A stretch of DNA of 64,000 nt from Dissulfurispira thermophila (GTDB lineage Bacteria > Nitrospirota > Thermodesulfovibrionia > Thermodesulfovibrionales > Dissulfurispiraceae): contig NZ_AP022873.1 in NCBI RefSeq assembly GCF_014701235.1, positions 558,001 through 622,000 on the forward strand, written 5' to 3'. Made by a program: the position numbers and the translations under genes. The notes beneath the pieces were generated by a model that saw nothing but the letters and a program-made list of their open reading frames with translations, did no database searches and was not told the origin of the DNA. How positions within the stretch are numbered: the first letter of the stretch is position 1; every line of letters starts with the position of its first letter. Shown piece after piece: positions 42,888 through 51,713 of this stretch.

Positions 42888-43621
42888 AAGCAGAGTGGCT
42901 TTATGGCTTTAATCCTGTTCTGGAAGCCATCAGATCGGGCAGAAAGATAAAAACCATCTATATTTCTAAACAAAGACATGAGCATATAGAGAAAATTATT
43001 GAAATAGCAAAGGTAGAGGGCATTTGTGTAGAATTTGCTGAAAAAGACTTCTTTGATGTTAGATTTCATAAGGGGCATCAGGGTATTGCTGCAACTGTTG
43101 AGAAAAAGAGACTCTTAAGCATAGAGGAGATTTTATCTATCCCAGAGGAAAAAGGCGAAGCGCCATTTTTCCTTGTTTTAGACCTTATTGAAGACCCAAG
43201 AAATCTTGGAGCAATCTTAAGGATAGCAGATGCTGTGGGCATACATGGTGTAATATTTCAGTCACACAGGTCAGCAAAAATCACATCCACTGTTTGTAAG
43301 GCATCATCGGGTGCGATTGAATATGTTAACATTGCCGAGGTCGTCAACATAAAACATGCAATAGATAAAATGAAGAAATTGGATATTACAATAATAGGTG
43401 CAGAGGCTGGCTCAGGATTAACATATTGGGATATTGATCTAAAGACATCTTTAGCCCTTGTTATAGGTTCAGAGGGTCACGGATTGAGGAAAACTGTCAG
43501 GGATGCGTGTGACTTTGTAGTGAGTCTGCCGATGAGGGGAAAGGTGAATTCCCTTAATGTATCTGTTGCAACTGGCATATTTGCATACGAAGTTATAAGG
43601 CAAAGATCTTTAAAGGAATGA
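42884..43621 (+). CDS. rlmB: 23S rRNA (guanosine-2'-O-)-methyltransferase RlmB
   Basis: A 245-residue SpoU-class methyltransferase has an N-terminal substrate-binding domain ([19 protein letters not shown]) and a trefoil-knot domain with [27 protein letters not shown] and [16 protein letters not shown]. It methylates a 2'-hydroxyl in the peptidyl-transferase region of 23S rRNA. GTG start overlapping the stop of the cysE-cysS fusion, an arrangement often seen next to cysS. Confidence 0.93.
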   Translation: MKAEWLYGFNPVLEAIRSGRKIKTIYISKQRHEHIEKIIEIAKVEGICVEFAEKDFFDVRFHKGHQGIAATVEKKRLLSIEEILSIPEEKGEAPFFLVLDLIEDPRNLGAILRIADAVGIHGVIFQSHRSAKITSTVCKASSGAIEYVNIAEVVNIKHAIDKMKKLDITIIGAEAGSGLTYWDIDLKTSLALVIGSEGHGLRKTVRDACDFVVSLPMRGKVNSLNVSVATGIFAYEVIRQRSLKE

Positions 43622-43633
43622 AGGACTTTGTCA

Positions 43634-43672
43634 CTTTTTTATTAGGGTTTTAAAGGGACTGCATCCCTTTAA
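43634..43672. repeat. Dispersed palindromic element after rlmB
   Basis: This copy shares 27 identical bases with the element at 22559-22585 and ends in the hairpin TTAAAGGGA/TCCCTTTAA (43650-43672). It lies just after the rlmB stop. Confidence 0.75.
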
Positions 43673-43684
43673 TCTTGATTTTAA

Positions 43685-43743
43685 TTCCTGATATATTCTA
43701 TTCTTAATTGTTTTTTTTTAACATTAATTATATTTATCAGGAA
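43685..43743. promoter_or_regulatory. Inverted repeat ahead of the Hyf/Ehr operon
   Basis: TTCCTGATA (43685-43693) and TATCAGGAA (43735-43743) are perfect inverses separated by 41 AT-rich bases. The right copy ends 11 bases before the GTG of the first operon gene and overlaps its weak RBS AGGAA. A looping operator or a long hairpin is possible. Confidence 0.35.
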
Positions 43744-43754
43744 ATATTAAAAAA

Positions 43755-45797
43755 GTGATAACAGCTCTTAATATAACCGCAGTCTCTATTGTGCTTTTAT
43801 TTATTGCTGGATTATCTGCTCAAGTGTTGCGTCAGAACCAGAGACTTTTGATAAATGTATCATTTTCTCTTTCTGCGCTTGCCTCATTGATGGCACTGTT
43901 TGGAGGTATATGGACTGTTGGAAGTGGTGTTACAGAAAGAATAGTTCTCATGATCGGCCTCCCTGATCTGCCATTTCATCTCAGGCTCGATCCCCTATCT
44001 GGATATTTTCTTTCCATTATAGGTCTCCTATCATTCTTTGTCTCTATATATTCCACAGGCTATGTGAAAGGATTTCTTGGCCGTAGGTCTGTAACTCGTC
44101 TTGTTATCTTTTACTGTCTTTTTATTGCTGGCATGTTTATGGTAGTGCTTGCTGATGATGCCTTATTTTTTCTTATTTCATGGGAGGCCATGGCTGCAGC
44201 ATCTTATTTTTTAGTGCTTTATGAGGATGAAAAATCTGAAAATAGGAAATCAGCTTTTCTTTATATGGTTGTTGCACATATAGGCGCGGTAGCAATTTTA
44301 CTTTCTTTTGGCGTAATGGCTGGGTTTGCGGCGGGATTTGAGAATTTCAACGGCTTTACATTTGATGCCATGAGGCAGACGAGATTTCCGGGGCAATGGG
44401 CAACAGCAGCTTTTCTGCTTGCATTTTTTGGATTTGCTGCAAAGGCTGGTGTTGTTCCTCTGCATGTCTGGTTGCCCGAGGCACATCCAGTTGCCCCTTC
44501 TAATGTGTCTGCACTTATGAGTGGTGTTATGCTTAAGACCGCAATCTACGGCATTGTGCGGGTCACCTTTGACCTGCTCAATGTGTTCCCGTGGTGGTGG
44601 GGTGCTTTTGTGCTAATAGTCGGTATTATCTCAGCGGTTATGGGTGTCCTTTATGCATTGATGCAGCATGATTTAAAAAGACTCCTTGCATATCATTCTG
44701 TTGAAAATATTGGCATAATACTTATCGGTATTGGGCTGGCAATGATATTTAAATCATTCAATCTGCCAATGATGGCAGCCCTTGCCCTGATAGCTGGTCT
44801 GTATCATACAATGAACCATGCGATGTTTAAGGGTCTCCTTTTTATGGGGGCTGGAGCTGTGCTTCATGCAACCCACGAAAGGAATATGGAAGAAATGGGG
44901 GGGCTGATTCATCACATGCCGTGGACCGCTGCACTATTTTTAGTGGGATGCATTTCTATATCTGCGCTGCCTCCATTTAATGGTTTTGTTTCAGAGTGGC
45001 TCACATTTCAGGCATTTTTGCTTTCACCATCGCTGCCTATCCCTATGATAAAGCTGCTTATGCCAATGGGAGCAGCTCTTCTTGCGCTTACAGGTGCACT
45101 GGCAGCAACATGCTTTGTAAAGGCATTTGGAGTAACTTTTTTAGGACATTGGAGAGGGCATCATAAGCCTCATATTCATGAAGTTGATTGGTCAATGCGT
45201 TCTGCAATGTTTATGACTGCCCTTGTATGCTTGTTGCTTGGCATTCTGCCCACTCTCTATATCGAGTGGATGGATATACTGTCAGAACAACTGGTGGGAG
45301 CTAAACTCTCTGCGTCAGCAACTCTATCAGGATGGATGTGGCTCACTCCTGTATCTCCAGAAAGGGCATCATATTCAGGAATTGTAGTATTTACAGGAAT
45401 TTTGGCTATATATGTGATTGTCTATCTTATACTGCATGTTAACCCCGGTAAAATACACCGTGGACCGATATGGGACTGTGGTTTTGAGAAACTCACAAAC
45501 AGAATGCAATATAATGCCACATCATTTTCGATGCCTATAAGGAGGATATTTGGTTTTCTATTTAAGATAAAGGAAGAGGTAAGTCTTGTTCCCCAATCTG
45601 CTCATCCTGCATTTCCGAAGAAATTACATTATGAACTCAAGGTGCGGGACCGTTTCTGGAATTGGATTTATAAGCCTATTGCAGATGTGAGCTTCTGGTG
45701 CTCAAGGAAAGTTGGTATGCTTCAGCAAGGACGGATACAGGCTTATCTTATCTATTCATTTGTAACGATTATTTTGCTTTTATTTTTTACAAGGTAA
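43755..45797 (+). CDS. hyfB: HyfB/NuoL-like ion-translocating membrane subunit
   Basis: A 680-residue Mrp/NuoL-type antiporter-like subunit has about 16 hydrophobic helices. The conserved lysine and glutamate environment is visible (FISWEAMAAASYFLVLYE, FGFAAKAGVVPLHVWLPEAH, HDLKRLLAYHSVENIG). The position after the family name HyfB/HycC fits the operon order that follows. It would pump protons or sodium when driven by conformational change in the peripheral arm. GTG start with AGGAA. Confidence 0.88.
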   Translation: MITALNITAVSIVLLFIAGLSAQVLRQNQRLLINVSFSLSALASLMALFGGIWTVGSGVTERIVLMIGLPDLPFHLRLDPLSGYFLSIIGLLSFFVSIYSTGYVKGFLGRRSVTRLVIFYCLFIAGMFMVVLADDALFFLISWEAMAAASYFLVLYEDEKSENRKSAFLYMVVAHIGAVAILLSFGVMAGFAAGFENFNGFTFDAMRQTRFPGQWATAAFLLAFFGFAAKAGVVPLHVWLPEAHPVAPSNVSALMSGVMLKTAIYGIVRVTFDLLNVFPWWWGAFVLIVGIISAVMGVLYALMQHDLKRLLAYHSVENIGIILIGIGLAMIFKSFNLPMMAALALIAGLYHTMNHAMFKGLLFMGAGAVLHATHERNMEEMGGLIHHMPWTAALFLVGCISISALPPFNGFVSEWLTFQAFLLSPSLPIPMIKLLMPMGAALLALTGALAATCFVKAFGVTFLGHWRGHHKPHIHEVDWSMRSAMFMTALVCLLLGILPTLYIEWMDILSEQLVGAKLSASATLSGWMWLTPVSPERASYSGIVVFTGILAIYVIVYLILHVNPGKIHRGPIWDCGFEKLTNRMQYNATSFSMPIRRIFGFLFKIKEEVSLVPQSAHPAFPKKLHYELKVRDRFWNWIYKPIADVSFWCSRKVGMLQQGRIQAYLIYSFVTIILLLFFTR

Positions 45798-45838
45798 ATG
45801 ACTATGACAATAGGATATTTCATTACGGATTTAGGGAT

Positions 45839-46777
45839 ATGAGCGGTTTTATTATAGAGATATTACAAGTGATAATTCTTATAGGTCTTGCGCCAATGTT
45901 TGCGGGCTGGGTGAAGATGTTGAAATGCTGGTCTCAGGGGCGCTCCTCAGCCGGTGTTCTTCAGCCTTACAGAGATCTGTTAAAACTATTCTCTAAAGAT
46001 GTGATACTATCTGAAAATGCCTCGTGGATATTTCGATTTACTCCATATCTTGTCTTTGGCACAGTCGTTCTTGCCGGAGGCATTATCCCGATGTTATCAA
46101 CAGACTTGCCTTTGTCTCTTACCGCAGATGTAATTGTGCTGGTAGCTCTGTTTGCTATAGCCCGATTTTTTACGGCGCTGGCGGGAATGGATATAGGCAC
46201 TGCATTTGGTGGCATGGGTTCAAGCCGTGAGATGATGGTAGCATCTCTTGCAGAGCCAGCGATGTTAATGGCTATTTTTACTATATCCCTCGCATGTGGT
46301 TCTACATCACTTTCACACATTGTTGAGGTCATATATACCCCTGCAAGTATAGTTAAGCCATCCGTGGTATTTGCATTTATTTCCTTTGTACTTATCACAC
46401 TTGCTGAGACAGGGAGAATTCCAGTTGATAACCCGGCCACTCATCTGGAGCTTACAATGATTCATGAGGCTATGATCCTTGAATATTCAGGAAGACATCT
46501 TGCGCTTATCGAGTGGGCAAGCATGATGAAATTCTTTCTTTTTATGGCCATTGGTGCAGCATTATTTATGCCGTGGGGGATTGCATCTATTAACACGCCT
46601 GAATCTATACCTATGGCATTTGTCTATTTGATACTTAAAATTGGTGCTTCTGGCATTGTGCTGGTATTGATAGAGACAGGTCTTGCAAAGATGAGGCTTT
46701 TTAGGCTAACTGAATTTCTTGGTTCTGCCTTTTTGATGGCGACATTGGGTATGTTATCATTTTTTATTTTGGAGTAA
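45839..46777 (+). CDS. hyfC: HyfC/NuoH-like membrane anchor subunit
   Basis: A 312-residue NuoH/HycD homologue has eight or so helices. It carries the quinone-pocket loop region PVDNPATHLELTMIHEAMILEY, conserved between complex I and group 4 hydrogenases. I start at the ATG at 45839 (MSGFIIEILQ) because the longer frame upstream reads through the end of hyfB with no similarity. The subunit connects peripheral arm to pump modules. Confidence 0.88.
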   Translation: MSGFIIEILQVIILIGLAPMFAGWVKMLKCWSQGRSSAGVLQPYRDLLKLFSKDVILSENASWIFRFTPYLVFGTVVLAGGIIPMLSTDLPLSLTADVIVLVALFAIARFFTALAGMDIGTAFGGMGSSREMMVASLAEPAMLMAIFTISLACGSTSLSHIVEVIYTPASIVKPSVVFAFISFVLITLAETGRIPVDNPATHLELTMIHEAMILEYSGRHLALIEWASMMKFFLFMAIGAALFMPWGIASINTPESIPMAFVYLILKIGASGIVLVLIETGLAKMRLFRLTEFLGSAFLMATLGMLSFFILE

Positions 46778-46778
46778 T

Positions 46779-47444
46779 ATGAATTTGCAAACAGCAGCAT
46801 ATATAAACAGTTTTCTCGCAGCAGCAGTTCTTCTGACTGCTTTTGGCATGCTGGTGCAAAAAAGGATATACAGTTTGATACACCTGTTTGCATGGCAAGG
46901 ATTTTTTCTCTCTGTAAGCACTGCTATTGTAGGGTATGTAGCAAATAGGCACCATCTTTACATATCCTCGATCTTGACACTTTCCCTGAAGGTAGTCCTC
47001 CTGCCATACATCCTGTATGTTCTTATCGTTCGCTTGAAGATTCGTAAAGAAGTCGAGGCCATTGTCAACATCCCAATGACCATGTTGATAGGCATAGCCC
47101 TTGTTATATTTTCTTATCATTTAACTGCACCTGTCAGGGAACTTTCGACTTTAATTACGCGTTCAACTCTTGCTATTGCTCTTGCAACTGTCATGATAGG
47201 GCTGTTAATGATGATAACAAGAAGGCATGCAGTTACACAGATTATAGGTTTCCTTGCAATGGAAAACGGTCTATTTTTTGCAGCCACAAGTGCTACATAT
47301 GGGATGCCTCTTGTGGTTGAGCTGGGCGTTGCCCTTGATATTCTCATAGCTGCTTTTATCTTTGGCATATTCTTCTTCCACATACACACTACATTTGACA
47401 GTCTTGATGTTGAGCAGATGGCGAGACTGAAAGAGGGAGATTAA
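46779..47444 (+). CDS. hyfE: HyfE-like membrane subunit
   Basis: A 221-residue hydrophobic protein with six or seven helices matches HyfE, the NuoK-like subunit of hydrogenase-4-type complexes (residues near 155-200: ITRRHAVTQIIGFLAMENGL). The presence of hyfE marks the Hyf/Ehr branch rather than the simpler Ech type. Starts 1 base after hyfC. Confidence 0.82.
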   Translation: MNLQTAAYINSFLAAAVLLTAFGMLVQKRIYSLIHLFAWQGFFLSVSTAIVGYVANRHHLYISSILTLSLKVVLLPYILYVLIVRLKIRKEVEAIVNIPMTMLIGIALVIFSYHLTAPVRELSTLITRSTLAIALATVMIGLLMMITRRHAVTQIIGFLAMENGLFFAATSATYGMPLVVELGVALDILIAAFIFGIFFFHIHTTFDSLDVEQMARLKEGD

Positions 47445-47448
47445 AGAA

Positions 47449-48909
47449 ATGCAGACCAGTGCAATACTGCTTATATTATTGGGAACACCATTGTTTGCAG
47501 CAATTATTTTAGCCTTTGTCGGAGACAGGCGATTTGCTCCAGAGGTAAATATTGTAGGGTCTGCAGCTACTTTTGCAGTAGGGCTTGGCCTTGCTATGGA
47601 GGTCTATTCACGGGGACCAATGATAGCGGGTGGAAAGTTTTTCTTTGTTGATGCATTTAATATTTATCTTGCTGTCTTGACATCTTTTGTATCTATGACT
47701 ACGGCTATATTTAGCAGACGATACATGCGCAGAGAAAGGGAACACGGAAGGGTCGGGCACATAGGAATGCGTTTTTATCACGCCATGTTTCAACTCTTTA
47801 TATTTGCTATGCTTCTTTGTCTGTTAACCAACAATATCGGGGTCTTATGGATAGCAATGGAACTTGCTACACTCTCAACTGTACTGCTTGTATCGCTTTA
47901 TCGTACACCAACTGCAATAGAGGCAGCATGGAAGTACTTTATATTATGCGGTGTTGGAATAGCCCAGGCTCTTTTTGGAACAGTGCTGCTTTATTTTGCA
48001 GCAGAAAAAGTGCTTGGAGAAGGTGGGGAGGCACTGCTCTGGACGAGTCTAAGCCATGTGAGTGATAAACTTGAGCCGACAGTGCTTTCTCTTGCATTTG
48101 TCTTCCTGATGGTGGGTTATGGCACAAAGGTAGGACTTGTACCACTTCATAACTGGCTTCCAGATGCACACAGTGAAGGTCCCACCCCTATCTCTGCAGT
48201 GCTTTCAGGGCTTTTGCTCAATATTGCACTTTACGCACTTGTTAGGTGCAAGGTGCTTGTTGATGGTTCTACCCATTCGCATCATGCTGGAAATGTAATG
48301 ATGGGTTTTGGAGTTATCTCTATACTTGTTGCTGCTTTTTCTCTGCTCAGGCAAAAAGATATTAAGCGGATGTTTTCTTATTCATCCATAGAGCATATGG
48401 GAATAGCCACTTTTGCATTCGGCCTCGGAGGCCCGATAGCAACCTTTGGCGCACTCCTGCATATGCTTATGCACAGCCTTGCAAAATCATCCATATTCTT
48501 TACAGTTGGACATGCCTCACAGATGCACTTGACACAAGAGATGGATAATATCAGGGGGCTTTTTAAGGGCAACCCGCTTGTGGGGTGGGGGCTTATGTTT
48601 GGGGCAATGGCTATTGTAGGAATGCCTCCTTTTGGTGTCTTTACAAGTGAGTTTCTTATACTTACGGCAACTATGAAGGATGCCCCACTAATGACGCCGT
48701 TTCTTCTCCTCGGACTTGGTGTTGCTTTTGCAGCTATACTAAGAAGAGTGCAGCAGATGGTGTCAGGAGAGATACCAGAACATCAAAAATCAATGAAGGT
48801 CGCTCATGTTCCTGTGATACTTCATATGGCACTGGTGCTTATCATAGGAATATATCTACCTGACTTTCTTAATAGGTGGTTTCACACTGCAGTGGGGTTG
48901 TTGAAATAG
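47449..48909 (+). CDS. hyfF: HyfF/NuoN-like ion-translocating membrane subunit
   Basis: This is a 486-residue second antiporter-like subunit. The core helix motifs WIAMELATLSTVLLVSLYR, YGTKVGLVPLHNWLPDAHSE and KDIKRMFSYSSIEHMG carry the conserved charged residues. Together with HyfB it gives the complex two potential pumping modules. Four bases separate it from hyfE. Confidence 0.88.
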   Translation: MQTSAILLILLGTPLFAAIILAFVGDRRFAPEVNIVGSAATFAVGLGLAMEVYSRGPMIAGGKFFFVDAFNIYLAVLTSFVSMTTAIFSRRYMRREREHGRVGHIGMRFYHAMFQLFIFAMLLCLLTNNIGVLWIAMELATLSTVLLVSLYRTPTAIEAAWKYFILCGVGIAQALFGTVLLYFAAEKVLGEGGEALLWTSLSHVSDKLEPTVLSLAFVFLMVGYGTKVGLVPLHNWLPDAHSEGPTPISAVLSGLLLNIALYALVRCKVLVDGSTHSHHAGNVMMGFGVISILVAAFSLLRQKDIKRMFSYSSIEHMGIATFAFGLGGPIATFGALLHMLMHSLAKSSIFFTVGHASQMHLTQEMDNIRGLFKGNPLVGWGLMFGAMAIVGMPPFGVFTSEFLILTATMKDAPLMTPFLLLGLGVAFAAILRRVQQMVSGEIPEHQKSMKVAHVPVILHMALVLIIGIYLPDFLNRWFHTAVGLLK

Positions 48910-48911
48910 AT

Positions 48912-50477
48912 ATGCTCAAAGAGGCTATAGATAATATTTTAGGCACTTCAGCAGCATATACCGAACGGCAGTTCCCGCAATCGGTAGCATCATGCACTGT
49001 TCCGAGACAACGGTTTGTAGATGCAGCAAGGGCTATGAAAAAATCATATGCATTTCTTGCTGCTGAGTGGGCTACTGATGAAACACTGTTTGGAGGTGGA
49101 TTTGCTGTATATGCCTGCTATCGATGGGGTAGTGAGTACCTGATTGTGAGAACCGAGGTTCCGGTTGATGACCCTACATTCCCAAGCCTGACAAAGAAAT
49201 ATCTACCCGCCTATCGTTTTGAACGACAAATCCACAGTCTGATGGGTCTTGTTCCAGTTGGGCATCCAGATCTGAGGCCATGGATAAAATTTGAGGACTG
49301 GCCGCAAGATGCATATCCCTTAAGAAAGACCTTTGATGCTTTAAAACCAATGCCAAGAGTTGAAGGGCAGTATAAATGGACAAGGGCTTCAGGTGAAGGA
49401 GTTTATGAGATACCTGTTGGGCCGGTTCATGCTGGAATAATAGAGCCGGGGCATTTTCGTTTTCAGGCAGTAGGAGAAATGATACTGAATCTTGAAGAGC
49501 GTCTTGGATATGTTCATAAGGGTATTGAGAAGCGGTTTGAATCTCTTTCATGGCAAGATGGTGTAAAGTTGGCAGCAAGGGTGTCTGGCGATACCACAGT
49601 GGCACACAGCATAGCATATTCAATGGCAGTAGAGGCTATGACGCAATCTAATATCCCTGAGCGGGCACATTATCTGAGGGCGCTTTTTCTTGAAAGGGAG
49701 CGCATAGCAAATCACATTGGAGATATTGGAGCTATATGTAATGATGCCGCCTTTGCCTTTATGCTGTATCAGTTGATGAGACTTAAAGAAATACTTCTTC
49801 GCACTAACCATAGACTCTTTGGCCACAGATTTATCATGGACAAGGTTATACCCGGTGGAGTAAACATTGATATAGATGAAAATGGGAAAAAAGAGATTAT
49901 TAGTGAACTCGATATTGTATCAAGGGATTTTGAGAAACTTATCAACATCTATGATAAAAATTCATCTCTTGAAGACAGGGTAAGGGATACAGGTATTCTT
50001 CCCCCGGAAAAAGCCCGTGAACTTTGTGCAGTTGGTATTGTTGCACGAGCCAGTGGCTTGAATGTTGACTGCAGAGTGCAAAATCCATTTCCACCATATG
50101 ATCGTTTTGAGGTTAATGTGCCTGTCCTTATTTCAGGAGATGTGCATGCACGAGTATGGGTGAGGGTAGAGGAGATTAGGGAATCCATTCGGATTATAAA
50201 ATATATTCTTGAAAACATCCCGGATGGTAAATTGTCTACTGATATTACAAAGCCTCTGCCAGATACAGCGGGTTTCTCATCAGTTGAGGGCTGGCGCGGG
50301 GAGATTATCTACTGGGTTCAATCAGGACCTGATGGCGGGATAAACCGTTGCATGGTAAGAGACCCTTCCAGTGTCAACTGGCTTGGTCTTGAACAAGCAA
50401 TACATGGAAACATAGTCCCTGATTTTCCGCTTTGCAACAAGAGCTTTAATCAATCATATTCGGGGCATGACCTATGA
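48912..50477 (+). CDS. hyfG: HyfG-like NiFe-hydrogenase-related large subunit lacking NiFe cysteines
   Basis: A 521-residue NuoC-NuoD-like fusion (from the ATG at 48912; an in-frame GTG lies at 48876). The NuoC-like part spans about 1-145 and the large-subunit part begins near EIPVGPVHAGIIEPGHFRF. Where hydrogenases have RxCGxC it reads ARVSGDTTVAHS (S225, T228). Where they have DPCxxC near the C-terminus it reads FPLCNKSFNQSYSGHDL. All four nickel-iron ligands are therefore missing, so it cannot be a hydrogenase. This is the hallmark of energy-converting-hydrogenase-related (Ehr) complexes. Confidence 0.88.
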   Translation: MLKEAIDNILGTSAAYTERQFPQSVASCTVPRQRFVDAARAMKKSYAFLAAEWATDETLFGGGFAVYACYRWGSEYLIVRTEVPVDDPTFPSLTKKYLPAYRFERQIHSLMGLVPVGHPDLRPWIKFEDWPQDAYPLRKTFDALKPMPRVEGQYKWTRASGEGVYEIPVGPVHAGIIEPGHFRFQAVGEMILNLEERLGYVHKGIEKRFESLSWQDGVKLAARVSGDTTVAHSIAYSMAVEAMTQSNIPERAHYLRALFLERERIANHIGDIGAICNDAAFAFMLYQLMRLKEILLRTNHRLFGHRFIMDKVIPGGVNIDIDENGKKEIISELDIVSRDFEKLINIYDKNSSLEDRVRDTGILPPEKARELCAVGIVARASGLNVDCRVQNPFPPYDRFEVNVPVLISGDVHARVWVRVEEIRESIRIIKYILENIPDGKLSTDITKPLPDTAGFSSVEGWRGEIIYWVQSGPDGGINRCMVRDPSSVNWLGLEQAIHGNIVPDFPLCNKSFNQSYSGHDL

Positions 50478-50980
50478 TAAGAATTTTGCATCAAATATTC
50501 AGGACAGGTATTGTAACAGAGCCTCTATCACAAGTTATTGAAGAAGAAATAAAGGTGGTAGGTGCAAAGATTGAAGATGCAATAAAACAATGTTTTAGAG
50601 GCAGTCTTACAATAAGACAAGTTGATGCTGGCTCATGTAATGGCTGTGAGCTTGAAATACATGCAATGAACAACCCAATCTATAATTGTGAAAGATTTGG
50701 CATTCATTTTACTGCATCACCCAGATTTGCTGACATGCTACTTGTCACAGGTCCTGTTTCAAGAAATATGGAAGTAGCTTTATTGAGAACATATAATGCA
50801 ACACCCCCGCCAAAACTTGTAGTGGCTGTTGGTGATTGTGGATGTAACGGTGGAATATTTGGGGAAAGCTATGCATCCTTGGGCAGAATAGACAGGGTGA
50901 TCCCTGTGGATGTTTATATACCGGGTTGTCCACCCACACCGATAGCACTGCTGAAGGGAATACTAAAAGCATTAGAATGA
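50474..50980 (+). CDS. hyfI: HyfI/NuoB-like small subunit with N2-type cluster
   Basis: A 168-residue NuoB homologue. Cysteines C55 and C58 (SCNGCE), C122 (GDCGCNGG) and C152 (PGCPP) provide a complete [4Fe-4S] ligand set. The electron-transfer role next to the large subunit is therefore retained although the NiFe site is not. Overlaps hyfG by 4 bases, and its stop overlaps the ATG of a truncated downstream gene. Confidence 0.88.
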   Translation: MIRILHQIFRTGIVTEPLSQVIEEEIKVVGAKIEDAIKQCFRGSLTIRQVDAGSCNGCELEIHAMNNPIYNCERFGIHFTASPRFADMLLVTGPVSRNMEVALLRTYNATPPPKLVVAVGDCGCNGGIFGESYASLGRIDRVIPVDVYIPGCPPTPIALLKGILKALE

Positions 50981-51093
50981 GCATTGTAACAGAGATTAGC
51001 CGAGTTCTTAAGATTCTTCCATGCCTCCTCCCTGCCTTAGGTCTGATAATGTCTTATTTCCCTGTACCAGAGTCCTCTTCTAACTTCTTTTGA
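50977..51093 (+). pseudogene. Truncated seventh gene of the Hyf/Ehr operon
   Basis: An ATG overlaps the hyfI stop (ATGA), as for a coupled gene. The frame gives MSIVTEISRVLKILP and then loses plausibility, ending at 51093 inside the 3' end of the opposite-strand TPR gene. In related operons a NuoI/HyfH-type ferredoxin subunit may occupy this place, so its start could be what remains. The break lies near 51020-51045, where a different-looking cassette begins. Confidence 0.45.
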
Positions 51094-51713
51094 AGTTCAC
51101 TGGCGAGGCCCTCATCAATCTGCCTGAGTAGGTTATACTCTCTTTTGGCTGCAGCCCTTTCACCTTTCTTAAGATAAGCTATTCCCAGGTTGTATCGGGC
51201 GACACCGTATCTCGGCCGCAATTTAATCGCCTTCTTCAGGGCATTTATCTCCTCTGAGGTATTACCGAGTTTTCCGTAAGCTATTGCGAGATTGTTATGG
51301 GCAACGGCATAATCAGGCATTAGCTGAATCGCCTTTTTGAAAGACTTTACAGCCTTTTCGGGCTTATCTATACGATTATAGGCAGTACCCATCTTAAAGT
51401 AGGCATAACCCATATCAGGTTTAAGTTCAACAACCTTTTTAAATGCCTCAATGGCCTCGTTATACATACCACTACGGTCATAGAGGTCGGCGAGATGATA
51501 CCATAGGTCAGCATCAGCGGGATTAGCCTGTAGCTTCTTTTTCACCTCCTCAAAGACAGATTCATTTGTATAGGGATTGATGCGCTGAACTGCCCTCTCC
51601 TCTTTGGGTTGCTCCCTCTTACAGGAAAATAGGATGAGACCTGTCAATATAATGATGAAAACTACGATATATCTCTTCACCTTTTTTCTCCTTTTCTTGG
51701 AAAGATTATTCAC
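51054..51713 (-). CDS. TPR-repeat lipoprotein
   Basis: A 219-residue protein. A lysine-rich N-terminus, hydrophobic segment and lipobox LFSC (near residue 31) indicate a lipoprotein. Four or five tetratricopeptide repeats follow (ADLWYHLADLYDRSGMYNEA; MGYAYFKMGTAYNRIDKPEK; YAVAHNNLAIAYGKLG; YGVARYNLGIAYLKKGE). It overlaps the permease gene by 8 bases, so it probably assists that transporter. Confidence 0.85.
   Translation of the reverse strand: MNNLSKKRRKKVKRYIVVFIIILTGLILFSCKREQPKEERAVQRINPYTNESVFEEVKKKLQANPADADLWYHLADLYDRSGMYNEAIEAFKKVVELKPDMGYAYFKMGTAYNRIDKPEKAVKSFKKAIQLMPDYAVAHNNLAIAYGKLGNTSEEINALKKAIKLRPRYGVARYNLGIAYLKKGERAAAKREYNLLRQIDEGLASELQKKLEEDSGTGK

Noticed and set aside
45698-45838. 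N-terminal extension of HyfC overlapping hyfB
   Set aside because: The extra 47 residues come from an out-of-frame reading of the hyfB end and do not resemble NuoH; the ATG at 45839 gives a normal length.
43755-50980. A functional group 4 NiFe hydrogenase
   Set aside because: Both cysteine pairs that hold the NiFe centre are replaced in the large subunit.
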